A DNA stretch of 64,000 bases. Origin: CAZDBA01 sp964503615. Its GTDB lineage: Bacteria > Planctomycetota > Planctomycetia > Pirellulales > Pirellulaceae. The translations under genes and the position numbers were made by a program. Below the pieces are notes generated by a model. It had not been told where the DNA came from and did not search any database. It saw nothing but the letters and a program-made list of their open reading frames with translations. The stretch is from the NCBI GenBank assembly GCA_964503615.1, contig CAZDBA010000004.1:6463-70462 (forward strand), read 5' to 3'. This document shows positions 52,910 to 62,121 of this stretch, in pieces. The first letter of the stretch is position 1. Each line of letters begins with the position of its first letter.

Positions 52910-53782
52910 CTAGACAACCGAGGTCTCATCCACCGCAACGACGGTGATTCCCAACTCTCGTGCGCGGGCCTGTACGGCCTCCTGTTCCAGCACGATTGTT
53001 TTACGCGCTTCGATAGCGAGGACTTTACCGCCGGACTCGTGAATCGTTTCTACGGTGCCGACTCCGATCGTTGGAACATCGAATCGCATATCCTGATTCG
53101 GTTTCGCGACTTTGACCACGGTAAACCCACCTGATTGGCACAATGGACCAGCACGGCGGATACAAGCGTCAGTACCTTCGATCGCTTCTACCGCCAGCAC
53201 GGCACAGTCTTTGACCACAACGCTCTGACCAACATCCAATCCACCCATCTGCTTGGCAATCTTCCAACCAAAGGCAATATCTTTGCTTTGCTTGTCGGTC
53301 ACCCGACCGTTGAGCGTTCCGGTTTTGACAAGTAACTCTGGCGCAAAATCGGTGGCAGGGGTCATTTTAACTCCATAGCTATCAAACAACTGGGTAACTG
53401 TTAACAACAAAGTGTCGTCCGCTCGATCTTTGGTACGAGTCACGAAGACGGGGTAAAAATGTTTCCAGAATGTAAAATCTGGAAAGTGGCGAAACAGCGC
53501 AAACCGCTCAAATATTTTCGTCTTGAATATCTTGCCAGCCAAGGTGGCAACTTGCACACCTCGCTTGCGAAAGAAACGAGCTTGGCTTCCCATTTTGGCC
53601 ATGCCCGTCCACTGAAATTCGTGGCACAGATCGGCCAGAACAGGATCCGCATGTCCGTAAACGCCTAAACAAAATACTTGATGCCCCTGATCCGTTAGGG
53701 CTTTGGCGACGTGGATTGGGAAACCACCCCACCCGGCGATCAATCCAACTTTTTGCGAATGGGTGGCCGGCGTGGAATCCAT
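52910..53782 (-). CDS. lpxI: UDP-2,3-diacylglucosamine pyrophosphatase LpxI
   Basis: A 290-residue DUF1009/LpxI protein. It has VGLIAGWGGFPIHVAKA at the start, KPNQDMRFDVPTIGVGTVET with the catalytic Asp, CIRRAGPLCQSGGFTVVKVA, GKVLAIEARKTIVLEQE and IVA-type ending. LpxI hydrolyses UDP-2,3-diacylglucosamine to lipid X in the lipid A pathway, replacing LpxH. It lies 76 nt after lpxD on the same strand, which supports the assignment. Length is normal. Confidence 0.92.
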   Translation of the reverse strand: MDSTPATHSQKVGLIAGWGGFPIHVAKALTDQGHQVFCLGVYGHADPVLADLCHEFQWTGMAKMGSQARFFRKRGVQVATLAGKIFKTKIFERFALFRHFPDFTFWKHFYPVFVTRTKDRADDTLLLTVTQLFDSYGVKMTPATDFAPELLVKTGTLNGRVTDKQSKDIAFGWKIAKQMGGLDVGQSVVVKDCAVLAVEAIEGTDACIRRAGPLCQSGGFTVVKVAKPNQDMRFDVPTIGVGTVETIHESGGKVLAIEARKTIVLEQEAVQARARELGITVVAVDETSVV

Positions 53783-53858
53783 AATCGATGCGACGTTTGT
53801 CGGTTTTAGCTTCTCAAATAAATTTGGACTGTGATTATTGGCTTGATAGCCAAAAACG

Positions 53859-54947
53859 TTACGCAGCCTCTTTGCTGTCGATTGCTTGAGTCTCGTTTTG
53901 CTGCTGTGTTTCGATTTTTTCGAGTCGCTTCTTGAGCTGCTTGACTGTTTTTCGCATCTCGGGCAACTTTGATTTGATGGCCAGAATTTGCATTTGCTCT
54001 CGTACTGGCGTGGCTGGGATTCCCAGCATCATTTTATCGTCGGGGATGTCATGCATCACACCCGACTTGCCCAGCAAAGTAACTTTGTTGCCAATGTTGA
54101 TGTGATCTCCAATGCCGACTTGGCCTGCCATCACAACAAAATCACCGACCGAACAACTTCCCGCAATTCCGACTTGAGAGCAAAGTAAGGTATGTTTGCC
54201 AACCGAGCAGTTGTGCCCCACCATTACAAGATCGTCTAGCTTTGTACCGTCGCCGATCGTCGTCGAATCGAACGTACCACGATCAACGGTTGAGTTCGCT
54301 CCCATTTCGACTTTAGCGCCCAACTCAACGTTTCCGAGTTGCGCCGAAAGCTGGTGACCACTACTGTCAGATTTATAACCAAATCCAAATGCACCCAAGA
54401 CTGCACCCGCATGGATAACACTGTCGTCACCAATCACAGTATTTTCGTAAAGAACCGCATTCGGATAAATCTGCACACGCTGGCCAATGACACAGTCTTC
54501 TAAAATGCAGGCGCCGGGAAAAACCTTGCTGCCCGATCCAATTTTGGCTCCGGCTCCCACAAACGCACCGGGGTAGATATCGACGTCTTCTCCAATTTCG
54601 GCGCTATCACTAACGTGTGCGGCAGGACTGATTCCCACCTTGGCACGCTTTAACTCAGGGCGAAACTGTTTAACGATTGTTGTGAATGCCGCTTCCGCAT
54701 CGGTGACCACGATCGTGGATTTGCAACAATCCGATTGGTTTTGGCTCAAATCCTGAAAAACGGATTGGGAAACGACCGCGACAGGCGACAAAGATTTGAG
54801 AAAAGCTTCCAGACTATCTGTACTGGTTGCGAACGTAATGTCTTGCTCACCAGCGTGAGCAGTAATTTTTGCATCGGTGATTTCAAAGTTGGGATCGCCA
54901 CACAGGGTCCCATCAATCAACTCGGCAAGCTGACTCAGTCGCAACAT
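53859..54947 (-). CDS. lpxD: UDP-3-O-acylglucosamine N-acyltransferase LpxD
   Basis: A 362-residue left-handed beta-helix enzyme. Residues 1-95 form the uridine-binding domain (LAELIDGTLCGDPNFEITDA), then hexapeptide repeats to about residue 315 (GEDVDIYPGAFVGAGAKIGS, VILEDCVIGQRVQIYPNAVL-like runs, STVDRGTFDSTTIGDGTKLD). The catalytic His is in VMVGHNCSVG, matching H239 of the E. coli enzyme. A C-terminal helix with QLKKRLEKIETQQQ follows. It N-acylates UDP-3-O-acylglucosamine in lipid A synthesis. It is the first gene of lpxD-lpxI. Confidence 0.94.
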   Translation of the reverse strand: MLRLSQLAELIDGTLCGDPNFEITDAKITAHAGEQDITFATSTDSLEAFLKSLSPVAVVSQSVFQDLSQNQSDCCKSTIVVTDAEAAFTTIVKQFRPELKRAKVGISPAAHVSDSAEIGEDVDIYPGAFVGAGAKIGSGSKVFPGACILEDCVIGQRVQIYPNAVLYENTVIGDDSVIHAGAVLGAFGFGYKSDSSGHQLSAQLGNVELGAKVEMGANSTVDRGTFDSTTIGDGTKLDDLVMVGHNCSVGKHTLLCSQVGIAGSCSVGDFVVMAGQVGIGDHINIGNKVTLLGKSGVMHDIPDDKMMLGIPATPVREQMQILAIKSKLPEMRKTVKQLKKRLEKIETQQQNETQAIDSKEAA

Positions 54948-55159
54948 CGTCAGGCATCCTTTCCTGAATTGTGATAACGAAAGGCTGTTCGCGGGCCGCC
55001 AAGCGTTCCAGCATTTCGAGGTTTAACGCTGGATGATAGTAATCACCGCTAACTCAAGCCATAGCAGTTAAGTGATAGCACTCGACTCGAATTAGAACTT
55101 GCCTTCACTTGGGCCTGAGAAGTTTAGCAGGCAATAGAAAATCAATTTCAGAAGATCGT

Positions 55160-56128
55160 TTACTCTGAGCTATCGACGACTTTCTGCTTTTTGGCAGGTT
55201 TAGTCTTCTTTCGCTTGGCAGCTTCAGATTCGCCCAAGGATAACAATTGCGGATCGGCCAGTTCCCTGATCGCCTTGATCATGTTCCCAACCAGTTGAGT
55301 TTGGAAGCGATCCTCATTCCAGCAAACACCGATGACGCGGGAAAGGTCATAACCGGAGACCCGCTTGTAACAAAGATCCTTTTTGAACTTTGGATTGACC
55401 GCCATACTGGGTACGAATGAAATCCCTCTGCCTAATGCGACCAAGTGCTGCAAAGTTGAATACTGCTCTACGCGAGCAACCGCTTCGATGGAAACGCCAA
55501 AGTCTGCCAGAAACCTCTCCACGGCACGAGTGATCAACTGCTTTTTTCCCATCAGGATCAAAGGTTCATCTCTTATATCCTCGATCGTCAAGCTACTCTT
55601 TTCCGAAAGCGCATGACTGGCCGGCAGAACGATGTGGATTTCTTCTTTGAGAATGGGTTCACAGACCAAGCTTTTGTTCCACCCTGTCTCCAAAGCCGAA
55701 ATCGCGAAATCAATTTCACGGTTGCAACAACGTGCATACAAACTGTCCGGCGCCTCTTCGGTAAGCTGAATCGATGCGTGGGGAAACTGCTTGCCCAAAT
55801 TATGAAGCAGCTTAGTTGTTAGAAACGGACCTACAGTTGGGGTCGTCGATACAGAAACTACGCCAGTCGTTCCGTCGTCAGAAATTTGCCGTTCAATATC
55901 GTCAACAAGCGCGAGTATCTTCTCCGCATTAGTCCGCAATATTTTCCCCACATTGGTCAAGCGAGTCACTCGACCTTGGCGTTCAAATAGAGACATGCCC
56001 AACTCTCTCTCAAGCTTGCCAATCTGTTGGCTAAGAGCTGGCTGAGAAACCTGACAAGCTTTTGCAGCGCGTGTGAAATTTCTGTGCTCAACAATTTTAA
56101 GAAAGTAACGAAGTTGAGCTAATTCCAT
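55160..56128 (-). CDS. LysR-type transcriptional regulator
   Basis: A 322-residue protein from ATG 56128, chosen because the LysR fold begins with MELAQLRYFLKIVEHRNFTR, and upstream in-frame codons add unrelated sequence. The winged helix-turn-helix is AAKACQVSQPALSQQIGKLE, then RELGMSLFERQGR. The effector domain (about 90-300) has VSVSTTPTVGPFL, RCCNREIDFAISALETGW and GRGISFVPSMAV. The C-terminus is an unusual Lys-rich tail. There is no redox Cys pair at the OxyR positions, so it is probably not OxyR. The inducer and target genes are unknown; no divergent partner gene is adjacent. Confidence 0.92.
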   Translation of the reverse strand: MELAQLRYFLKIVEHRNFTRAAKACQVSQPALSQQIGKLERELGMSLFERQGRVTRLTNVGKILRTNAEKILALVDDIERQISDDGTTGVVSVSTTPTVGPFLTTKLLHNLGKQFPHASIQLTEEAPDSLYARCCNREIDFAISALETGWNKSLVCEPILKEEIHIVLPASHALSEKSSLTIEDIRDEPLILMGKKQLITRAVERFLADFGVSIEAVARVEQYSTLQHLVALGRGISFVPSMAVNPKFKKDLCYKRVSGYDLSRVIGVCWNEDRFQTQLVGNMIKAIRELADPQLLSLGESEAAKRKKTKPAKKQKVVDSSE

Positions 56129-56632
56129 GACAAGAATCCCTGAAGGTTTGGCATCACGACCGCGGCCCATTATGGCGGTTAGCAAACGGATTTGCAAAGT
56201 ACCAAGAGAAATAAATCACTGAACTATTTTGGCCTTTATAAACTCATGCTGGCAAAGTTCCTGCACTGCCCACGATTGTCTTTACCAGTTTTAACACGAC
56301 TCAGGCTTTGGCAACGTGCGAGAATCGAATTTCGCTGATGTTCGGCCAAAAAATACTTGCAAGATTTGACGACAGTTCGTGGGCTCAACATTCGCATCAG
56401 CTGTTTTTTGCGATAAAACAAACGTTGTATGTAAGAGCTTACTAAAGGCGCTGTCTAATTTATAGTTGTCGACAAAACTTCCAATTGACTGTCGTAATCG
56501 AAAAGTTATTCGTTAAAATTTGAGGAAGCTCGTCACTCGTCCAATCGACTTCTCTCCACAAACTACCACCTCCACACCTTATCCCATTCAGTTCACCACC
56601 GATCAAAGTCGGTGATCCTCAGAAGGCAGACA
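56129..56632. other. Spacer between LysR regulator and metalloprotease genes
   Basis: No convincing gene. A minus-strand frame at 56236-56421 begins with TTG, lacks SD and has Arg/Ser/Cys-rich sequence without a fold pattern. Promoters for the divergent flanking genes should be here. Confidence 0.4.
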
Positions 56633-57979
56633 ATGTGCGAGACTACGAAGCCAGGATTTCACTATCGTTTTTTGATTGCGATTTGTGTTGCAGCTTTGTC
56701 CTTAACGATACCGTCCAAGTCTGTATCAGCACAGGATCGCTGGGACAGAACCGCAACCAGCGGTAGGGTTTTTCTGGGACAGCCTACAACGGTTACCTGG
56801 GGATTCGTGGAAGATGGCACCCCGATTTCTCCTTCGATCGCCAACGAAACGGACGACCCTAGCAGCATAATCAGCCTGCTTGACTCTAGCATTGGGGCTG
56901 GACCAGGTGGCGCAGATTTATCCCAGCGTCCCTGGTTTGATTCGTTTGAATCGGTCACGCAAAGATGGGAAACGATTTCAGGTTTGGAGTTCGTCTATGA
57001 GCCCAACAACAACACTGTTGACGTGGGATTCTTTACGCGGGGCTCATTGAATTTTGTACCCGATATCCGGATTGGCGGCCATTCATTAAATGGTGGAAGC
57101 ACTCTTGCCTACAACTTTTTTCCTGATCATGGCAACATGGTCGTCAACACTGACCAAGTGAATTTTCTCGCAAACGGCGGTGGCAATTTCTTACGCCTGC
57201 GTAATACGATGGCACACGAAATTGGTCACGGGCTGGGACTACCTCACGTTGGTAACAACAACCAACTGATGAGGCCCTCGATTTCATTAGCCTTTGATGG
57301 CCCTCAAATCGATGACATCTATCAGATTCAACGACGTTACGGGGACAGCTTTGAAAAAAGCGGTGGCAACGACTCTTTCAATGTAGCCACCCCCTTGTTT
57401 GTTGAAGACGGCTCCGACTTCAGTTTTGAAATTGGAAGCGATGCGAATCACGGTGCAAACCTTCAGGAAGTTGACCCCGATGAAACCAACTTTTACTCAA
57501 TTGATGACAATGGAGATGTAGACGTCTACCAATTCACGATTGACGCAACAACCGGCATTAATATCTCCCTGGAGATGGTAGGACCGACCTATAACATTGA
57601 TTCGTCTCCATTCAACATGTCGCAACAGTCCGACCTGGATTTGCAGCTATTTGGAAACAGCGGTCAAAACCTGATAGGCACTTCGAGCTCAACGGGCTTG
57701 GGTGTAACGGAAAATATCGCAGAAACCCTTGACGCTGGCACCTACTTTATCGAAATCACTGGGCGGAATAATGCCGCACAGTTTTACCAGCTATCTTTGA
57801 CAGGTACGACCGTTGTACTACTTGGTGATGTTAACAGAGACGGTGTGGTCAACTTTTTGGACCTTTCTCCCTTTATCACCTTGCTCTCGACCGGGACGTT
57901 TCAGGCCGAAGCAGACATGAACGAAGATGGTGTCGTTAATTTTTTCGACATCGCCTTCTTTATCACAAAGCTTAGTTAG
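56633..57979 (+). CDS. Exported matrixin-type zinc metalloprotease with PPC-like and dockerin-like C-terminus
   Basis: A 448-residue protein from ATG 56633 (SD AGAAGG, spacing 6). After the signal peptide (cleavage near VSAQ) comes a metzincin domain with HEIGHGLGLPH (zinc ligands H195, H199, H205; general base E196) and a Met-turn at LMRPSI. Residues about 260-390 match a bacterial PPC-like sandwich (DVDVYQFTIDATTGINISLE, LDAGTYFIEITGRN). The C-terminus has two dockerin-like calcium loops (GDVNRDGVVNFLDLSPF, ADMNEDGVVNFFDIAFF). The protease is likely active outside the cell, with the dockerin mediating attachment; the attachment is inferred. Confidence 0.88.
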   Translation: MCETTKPGFHYRFLIAICVAALSLTIPSKSVSAQDRWDRTATSGRVFLGQPTTVTWGFVEDGTPISPSIANETDDPSSIISLLDSSIGAGPGGADLSQRPWFDSFESVTQRWETISGLEFVYEPNNNTVDVGFFTRGSLNFVPDIRIGGHSLNGGSTLAYNFFPDHGNMVVNTDQVNFLANGGGNFLRLRNTMAHEIGHGLGLPHVGNNNQLMRPSISLAFDGPQIDDIYQIQRRYGDSFEKSGGNDSFNVATPLFVEDGSDFSFEIGSDANHGANLQEVDPDETNFYSIDDNGDVDVYQFTIDATTGINISLEMVGPTYNIDSSPFNMSQQSDLDLQLFGNSGQNLIGTSSSTGLGVTENIAETLDAGTYFIEITGRNNAAQFYQLSLTGTTVVLLGDVNRDGVVNFLDLSPFITLLSTGTFQAEADMNEDGVVNFFDIAFFITKLS

Positions 57980-58028
57980 CCATTTTGGTGACTACGCGAG
58001 TTCTTTTGTTCAACTTTTTAGCAACAAC

Positions 58029-59057
58029 TTAAAGCGATTGTTTGAGGAATTGGATACCGCATTGCAGCCATTTCGTTCGGCGCTCAAGATCGGCCTTGAG
58101 TGGCAACTGGGCAACGCCAACCAGACGTCGGACTAATTCTGCTCCGGCGAAACCAAAAACCAATCCTTTTGAGACCTGGCTGCTGGCCTTAACAACACGT
58201 TCGATCGTAGAGCGATCTGCTTGGCCACCACAAAATATCCAATGGGCCGCTAAAACCCCGAGGTCAAATTCTGGCGGGCCAAGAAAACAGAATTCAGGAT
58301 CGATCACTCGAAAGCCAGCATCGGTTTTCAACCAGGAACCGGGGTAGTAATCTCCATGCAATAGTACGCCGCCATCATCCCGCAGATAGACTTCGCCCAA
58401 TCCAGTCATTGCCTGCTGAATCAAATCATCGGCAAGCAAATTCTGGCTGACAGGGCCGAAGCCATCACAAATTTCGTTCAGGTCAATCATCGGTGGGTTT
58501 GCCAACGGGATCGAAAAAATGTGTTGGTGATTGAGGACTCGAAGGGGCTTACAGCCTATCGGCCGCTCACTGGAAATATCACAGCCATGTAGTTTGCCAG
58601 CCCAGTCCAGAGCCAGTTCGAAGACGCGATCCACCTCCGATCGTTCACTGCAATGGTTGTAAAGGGACGTATAATCACTGGCCAATCCCAGATCTTCCAG
58701 CACCAGTAGACGTTGTTCTGAACAAGTCGCCAGCACCACGGGCATCGCCGCGGCGACGTCGCCGAATTTGGAAACGTTTAAATAAAAATCGGTTTCGGCG
58801 AGTATGCGTTCATCGGGCGCCGCGATGTCAGGGTACTTTTCGACCCAAGGCCGAGCCTGTTTGACAATCAACGAGCGATGATCGGTGGTGACCCTCAATG
58901 TCAAGTTCATGTTGCCTTCACCTGCCTTGGTCACATTCGCAATTGTTTCGGTCGACTGGCAAACGTTGATTGCAACCAGCGTTTCCAACAACTCGCCCGG
59001 CTGTTTATCGCTTAGTAGCTGGTACGAAGGTTTCGATGGTTCGTCGTTTGCAACCAT
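58029..59057 (-). CDS. MtnK-like phosphotransferase (APH/choline kinase fold)
   Basis: A 342-residue protein kinase-like small-molecule kinase. It has EGNMNLTLRVTTDHRSLIVK (nucleotide loop and Lys), EDLGLASDYTSLY, LLHGDYYPGSWLKTDAG (catalytic Asp, in place of the usual HGDLHxxN) and VIDPEFCFLGPPEFDLGVLA. The order and motifs resemble methylthioribose kinase MtnK of the methionine salvage pathway, but with a different HGD loop. The substrate cannot be fixed; no mtnA or other salvage gene is adjacent. It is convergent with the metalloprotease gene. Confidence 0.7.
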   Translation of the reverse strand: MVANDEPSKPSYQLLSDKQPGELLETLVAINVCQSTETIANVTKAGEGNMNLTLRVTTDHRSLIVKQARPWVEKYPDIAAPDERILAETDFYLNVSKFGDVAAAMPVVLATCSEQRLLVLEDLGLASDYTSLYNHCSERSEVDRVFELALDWAGKLHGCDISSERPIGCKPLRVLNHQHIFSIPLANPPMIDLNEICDGFGPVSQNLLADDLIQQAMTGLGEVYLRDDGGVLLHGDYYPGSWLKTDAGFRVIDPEFCFLGPPEFDLGVLAAHWIFCGGQADRSTIERVVKASSQVSKGLVFGFAGAELVRRLVGVAQLPLKADLERRTKWLQCGIQFLKQSL

Positions 59058-59480
59058 TTCTCGCTTTCAATTGGAATGAGTGTGATCGTTGCCATTTTAG
59101 CGACTTTTGTTCGCTGCGGGACGCGATGGGTGTAATTTGATCGGCTGGACTTGATAAGATTGGAGACGTGGCGGATGGATGGAAGGACTTATGGAATCCG
59201 CAACGTGTGATTGTGTTGTCAGGCTAGGTATAGCCTGCGCGATTTGAAATAGGTGATCGCTGGTTTCGGTTGTTCCAGCAGTGCCCTCGGAACTAACCGT
59301 TAATGTTTCTCTGGGAATTCAGGCCGCTGGTGGGTCACGAAATCTGGAAAACTTGGTGCCGCCCGATTTTTACCCCAAGAACATTATTGGGAAATTGCTA
59401 GACTGTGGCTCTGGTTGGGGAATCGCTGGTCCTCAATCTGCACAAGTTTAGAAATAAGATAAATCAGGAGGGTTGGTTGC
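59058..59480. other. Spacer between kinase and purH genes
   Basis: No gene seen. It should contain promoters for both divergent genes. I do not see a purine-riboswitch core or a PurR-type operator. AGGAGGG at 59467-59473 is the SD for purH. Confidence 0.4.
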
Positions 59481-61103
59481 GTGGCAGGTACTCAATTAGA
59501 GTCGAAAATGGTTGTGGACAGTGAATCGGGTAAGTCGCCAAAAATTTCTCGAGCGGTGATCAGCGTTAGTGACAAAACAGGTATCGTTGAATTTGCTCAA
59601 ACGCTGGCCGAATGTGGCGTCGAGATCTTCAGCACCGGCGGCACAAGGCGAGTCCTGACCGAAGCCGGCTTGGAAGTACAAGACATCGCAAGTTACACCG
59701 GTTTTCCCGAAGTGATGGACGGTCGTGTAAAAACATTGCATCCGAAGATCTTTGGAGGCATCTTGGCTAGGTTGGACAACGAAACTGATCTGAAGACAAT
59801 TCAGGATTTGGACATTACTCCCTTTGAATTGGTCGTGGTCAACCTTTATCCGTTCAGCGATACGATCGCCAAGCCGAACGTGACCGAAGCAGAATGTGTT
59901 GAGCAGATCGACATCGGGGGTCCCAGCCTGGTACGTGCGGCGGCAAAGAATCACAAGTTTATCACGGTTGTCACTGACCAATCTCAGTTCGAACTCGTCT
60001 CAAAAGAGCTTAAAGATCAGGGGGCCACTTCGATGGGGACGCGTCGTCAATTGATGGTCGAGGCGTTTGCTCACACTGCCGATTACGATACCGCTATCGC
60101 CAATCATTTTGCCGGGTCACCTGATTCCAATGACGAACTTCCAGAGCAAGTTCGCATCAGCCTCGTCCGGCAGGATCAACTGCGTTACGGTGAGAACAGT
60201 CATCAAAAAGCTGCCGTTTACGCTTCCGGTGCCTTGGACCCAACGACGGTCATGGGGGCAAAGCAGTTGAACGGCAAGCAGCTTTCCTATAACAACCTGT
60301 TGGATTTGGACGCAGCTTTGTCGATCGTTCGAATTCACACTCAGCCGACTTGTTGCGTGTTGAAGCACAATAATCCCTGCGGTGCGGCAACCGCGGCGAC
60401 ATTGGTCGAGGCCTGCGAAAAAGGGTTTGCAGGCGATCCCGTCAGTGCGTTCGGTAGCATTGTCGGCTTTAACCGACCGGTAGATCTAGATACCGCAAAC
60501 TGGCTTGGCAATACTCCGAATCTATTTGTCGAAGCGATCATTGCCCCTGGGTATGACGAGGCGGCTCTGGAAGTTCTCAAGACGAAACCGAAGTGGAAAA
60601 CCAACGTGCGTTTGCTGGACGTAGGCACCATCTCGCCCGATTCGGCTTCGCTTCAGTTCAAGACGATTTCTGGCGGGATGTTGGTTCAAGAGTCGGATAG
60701 CCTTCCCGTTTCACGCGAGGATTGGAAGTTCGTGACCGAGTGCACTGCGGACGATGCGACATTGGACGAATTGCAATTCGCTTGGTCCGTGATTCGTTTT
60801 GTTAAATCCAATGCGATTACGCTTTCCAAAGATCTCGCATTGGTCGGAGTCGGCGCAGGCCAAATGAGCCGGGTGGATTCGGTGCGGATCGCGATCGAAA
60901 AATCGGGCGAGCATGCTGCGGGCAGCTTCCTGGCTTCGGATGCGTTCTTTCCGTTTCCCGATTCGATCGAACTGGCCTCGCAAGCCGGGATCAAAGCGAT
61001 TATCCAACCGGGTGGATCGCGCAGGGACGATGAGGTGATCGCCGCGTGTAACGAACACGGGATCCCGATGGTCTTTGCGGGCCAACGTCACTTTCGGCAC
61101 TAA
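59481..61103 (+). CDS. purH: Bifunctional AICAR transformylase / IMP cyclohydrolase
   Basis: A 540-residue protein. The start is GTG 59481 with AGGAGG about 9 nt upstream; ATG 59508 lacks an SD. The N-terminal IMP cyclohydrolase domain has ISVSDKTGIVEFAQTL, STGGTRRVLTEAG, GFPEVMDGRVKTLHPKIFGG and IDIGGPSLVRAAAKNH. The transformylase domain has LRYGENSHQKAAVY, LSYNNLLDLDAAL, VLKHNNPCGAA, GVGAGQMSRVDS and IIQPGGSRRDDEVIAACNEHG then GIPMVFAGQRHFRH. It performs the last two steps of IMP synthesis. Length is normal (E. coli 529). It is separated from the next gene by 115 nt on the same strand. Confidence 0.96.
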   Translation: MAGTQLESKMVVDSESGKSPKISRAVISVSDKTGIVEFAQTLAECGVEIFSTGGTRRVLTEAGLEVQDIASYTGFPEVMDGRVKTLHPKIFGGILARLDNETDLKTIQDLDITPFELVVVNLYPFSDTIAKPNVTEAECVEQIDIGGPSLVRAAAKNHKFITVVTDQSQFELVSKELKDQGATSMGTRRQLMVEAFAHTADYDTAIANHFAGSPDSNDELPEQVRISLVRQDQLRYGENSHQKAAVYASGALDPTTVMGAKQLNGKQLSYNNLLDLDAALSIVRIHTQPTCCVLKHNNPCGAATAATLVEACEKGFAGDPVSAFGSIVGFNRPVDLDTANWLGNTPNLFVEAIIAPGYDEAALEVLKTKPKWKTNVRLLDVGTISPDSASLQFKTISGGMLVQESDSLPVSREDWKFVTECTADDATLDELQFAWSVIRFVKSNAITLSKDLALVGVGAGQMSRVDSVRIAIEKSGEHAAGSFLASDAFFPFPDSIELASQAGIKAIIQPGGSRRDDEVIAACNEHGIPMVFAGQRHFRH

Positions 61104-61218
61104 GCCGATATCGAAATCCGGAGGTGGACTTCGTCGAAAGTCCTGATTGCACTTTGAGACGTCGGCAGTTCTGGCGAATCCCACTACGAAAATGCAACGA
61201 TTTGAGTTTTGAATTGAG

Positions 61219-62121
61219 ATGAAGCGTAACGCGGCGATCATTGGACCGACTCCGGCGTTTTTACGTTGGGCGATTCATCACGCTTGCCCGCTGCGCGAAA
61301 TCGAATTGGAGAGTTTGCCAAATTCAACGTTTCGACAACTTCGCTCGCTCAGTGAACTGTCCGCTTCGTTGCTCGAAGGCCGTGTTATGGAAGGGGTTGC
61401 GTTTCATCCAGATACGCTAGCGGTCGGTGCTGAGGGTCCGCTGTTGGGGTTTCCCGTTGATGAGATTGCAGAGGCGTTCGGCGGACAGGATTACGTGCAG
61501 TCCCATTGTGGCAGTTGCCCTGCAAACTGCTTAAGCGCGGCAGAAGGTTGGGCGGGCTGTTTTGGTTTGGTGCAAATTGTTGATCCAGTTGCAGTCAGCC
61601 AGCAAGTCGAAAGCATTGCGGCCGCAAAGGACGTTTTCTCCCAGCTTCAGCAACAAGAGCTGTTGATATACGGCAAGGGCAACGAGTGGTATGGACTTTG
61701 GAGAGATCGAATCGTCACGCCGCAGAGGGCAAAGCTTTTGAGATTGTGTCTGGAAGATCTACGAGACCGCTCGGATGAGTGGGAGGCGTTGTGTGTTGCT
61801 GTCGATCGTTGCATCGAACACAACTTGGATTTGCACGTCGAGTTGTATCCAACGGGCGTTTCGGATGGGCAAAAATGGAGTTTGGATCCACACTGTGAAA
61901 CGTGCAAGGCTCCGCTGGATGGCCGTCATTCAGATAGGGCAGGCAAGGTTTGCCAAGTGTGCGGTCAGAAGTTGATTGGTGAGAACCAAAAGAAAAGAAA
62001 GGTACTTGGTCTGCGCCCTTACATGCATTTGAAACACATTTATGGGGCAGAGAAATGTGAGGAACTTCGTCAACGGTATTTAGACTTTGTTCGCGCTTCT
62101 GCCGATCGAATTACGGATTGA
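61219..62121 (+). CDS. Cys-motif protein of unknown function with C-terminal zinc ribbon
   Basis: A 300-residue soluble protein. Two Cys clusters stand out. C97, C100, C104 and C114 (HCGSCPANC then GWAGC) could hold an Fe-S cluster or zinc. C226, C229, C245 and C248 (CETC ... CQVC) look like a zinc ribbon. The surrounding sequence is normal globular protein with no named domain (AIIGPTPAFLRWAIHHACPL, WSLDPH, GLRPYMHLKHIYG). It lies 115 nt after purH on the same strand, which may only be chance adjacency. I do not recognise the family. Its 3' end overlaps a convergent small gene by 42 nt. Confidence 0.6.
   Translation: MKRNAAIIGPTPAFLRWAIHHACPLREIELESLPNSTFRQLRSLSELSASLLEGRVMEGVAFHPDTLAVGAEGPLLGFPVDEIAEAFGGQDYVQSHCGSCPANCLSAAEGWAGCFGLVQIVDPVAVSQQVESIAAAKDVFSQLQQQELLIYGKGNEWYGLWRDRIVTPQRAKLLRLCLEDLRDRSDEWEALCVAVDRCIEHNLDLHVELYPTGVSDGQKWSLDPHCETCKAPLDGRHSDRAGKVCQVCGQKLIGENQKKRKVLGLRPYMHLKHIYGAEKCEELRQRYLDFVRASADRITD

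Noticed and set aside
55160..56128. Annotating the LysR protein as OxyR
   Set aside because: The redox-active Cys pair region is absent, and the effector-domain motifs are generic for LysR proteins.
56236..56421. 61-residue minus-strand frame
   Set aside because: TTG start without SD, basic composition, no hydrophobic core pattern.
58029..59057. Naming the kinase mtnK
   Set aside because: The HGD loop differs from methylthioribose kinase (HGDYYPGS), and no methionine-salvage gene is adjacent; only the fold is supported.
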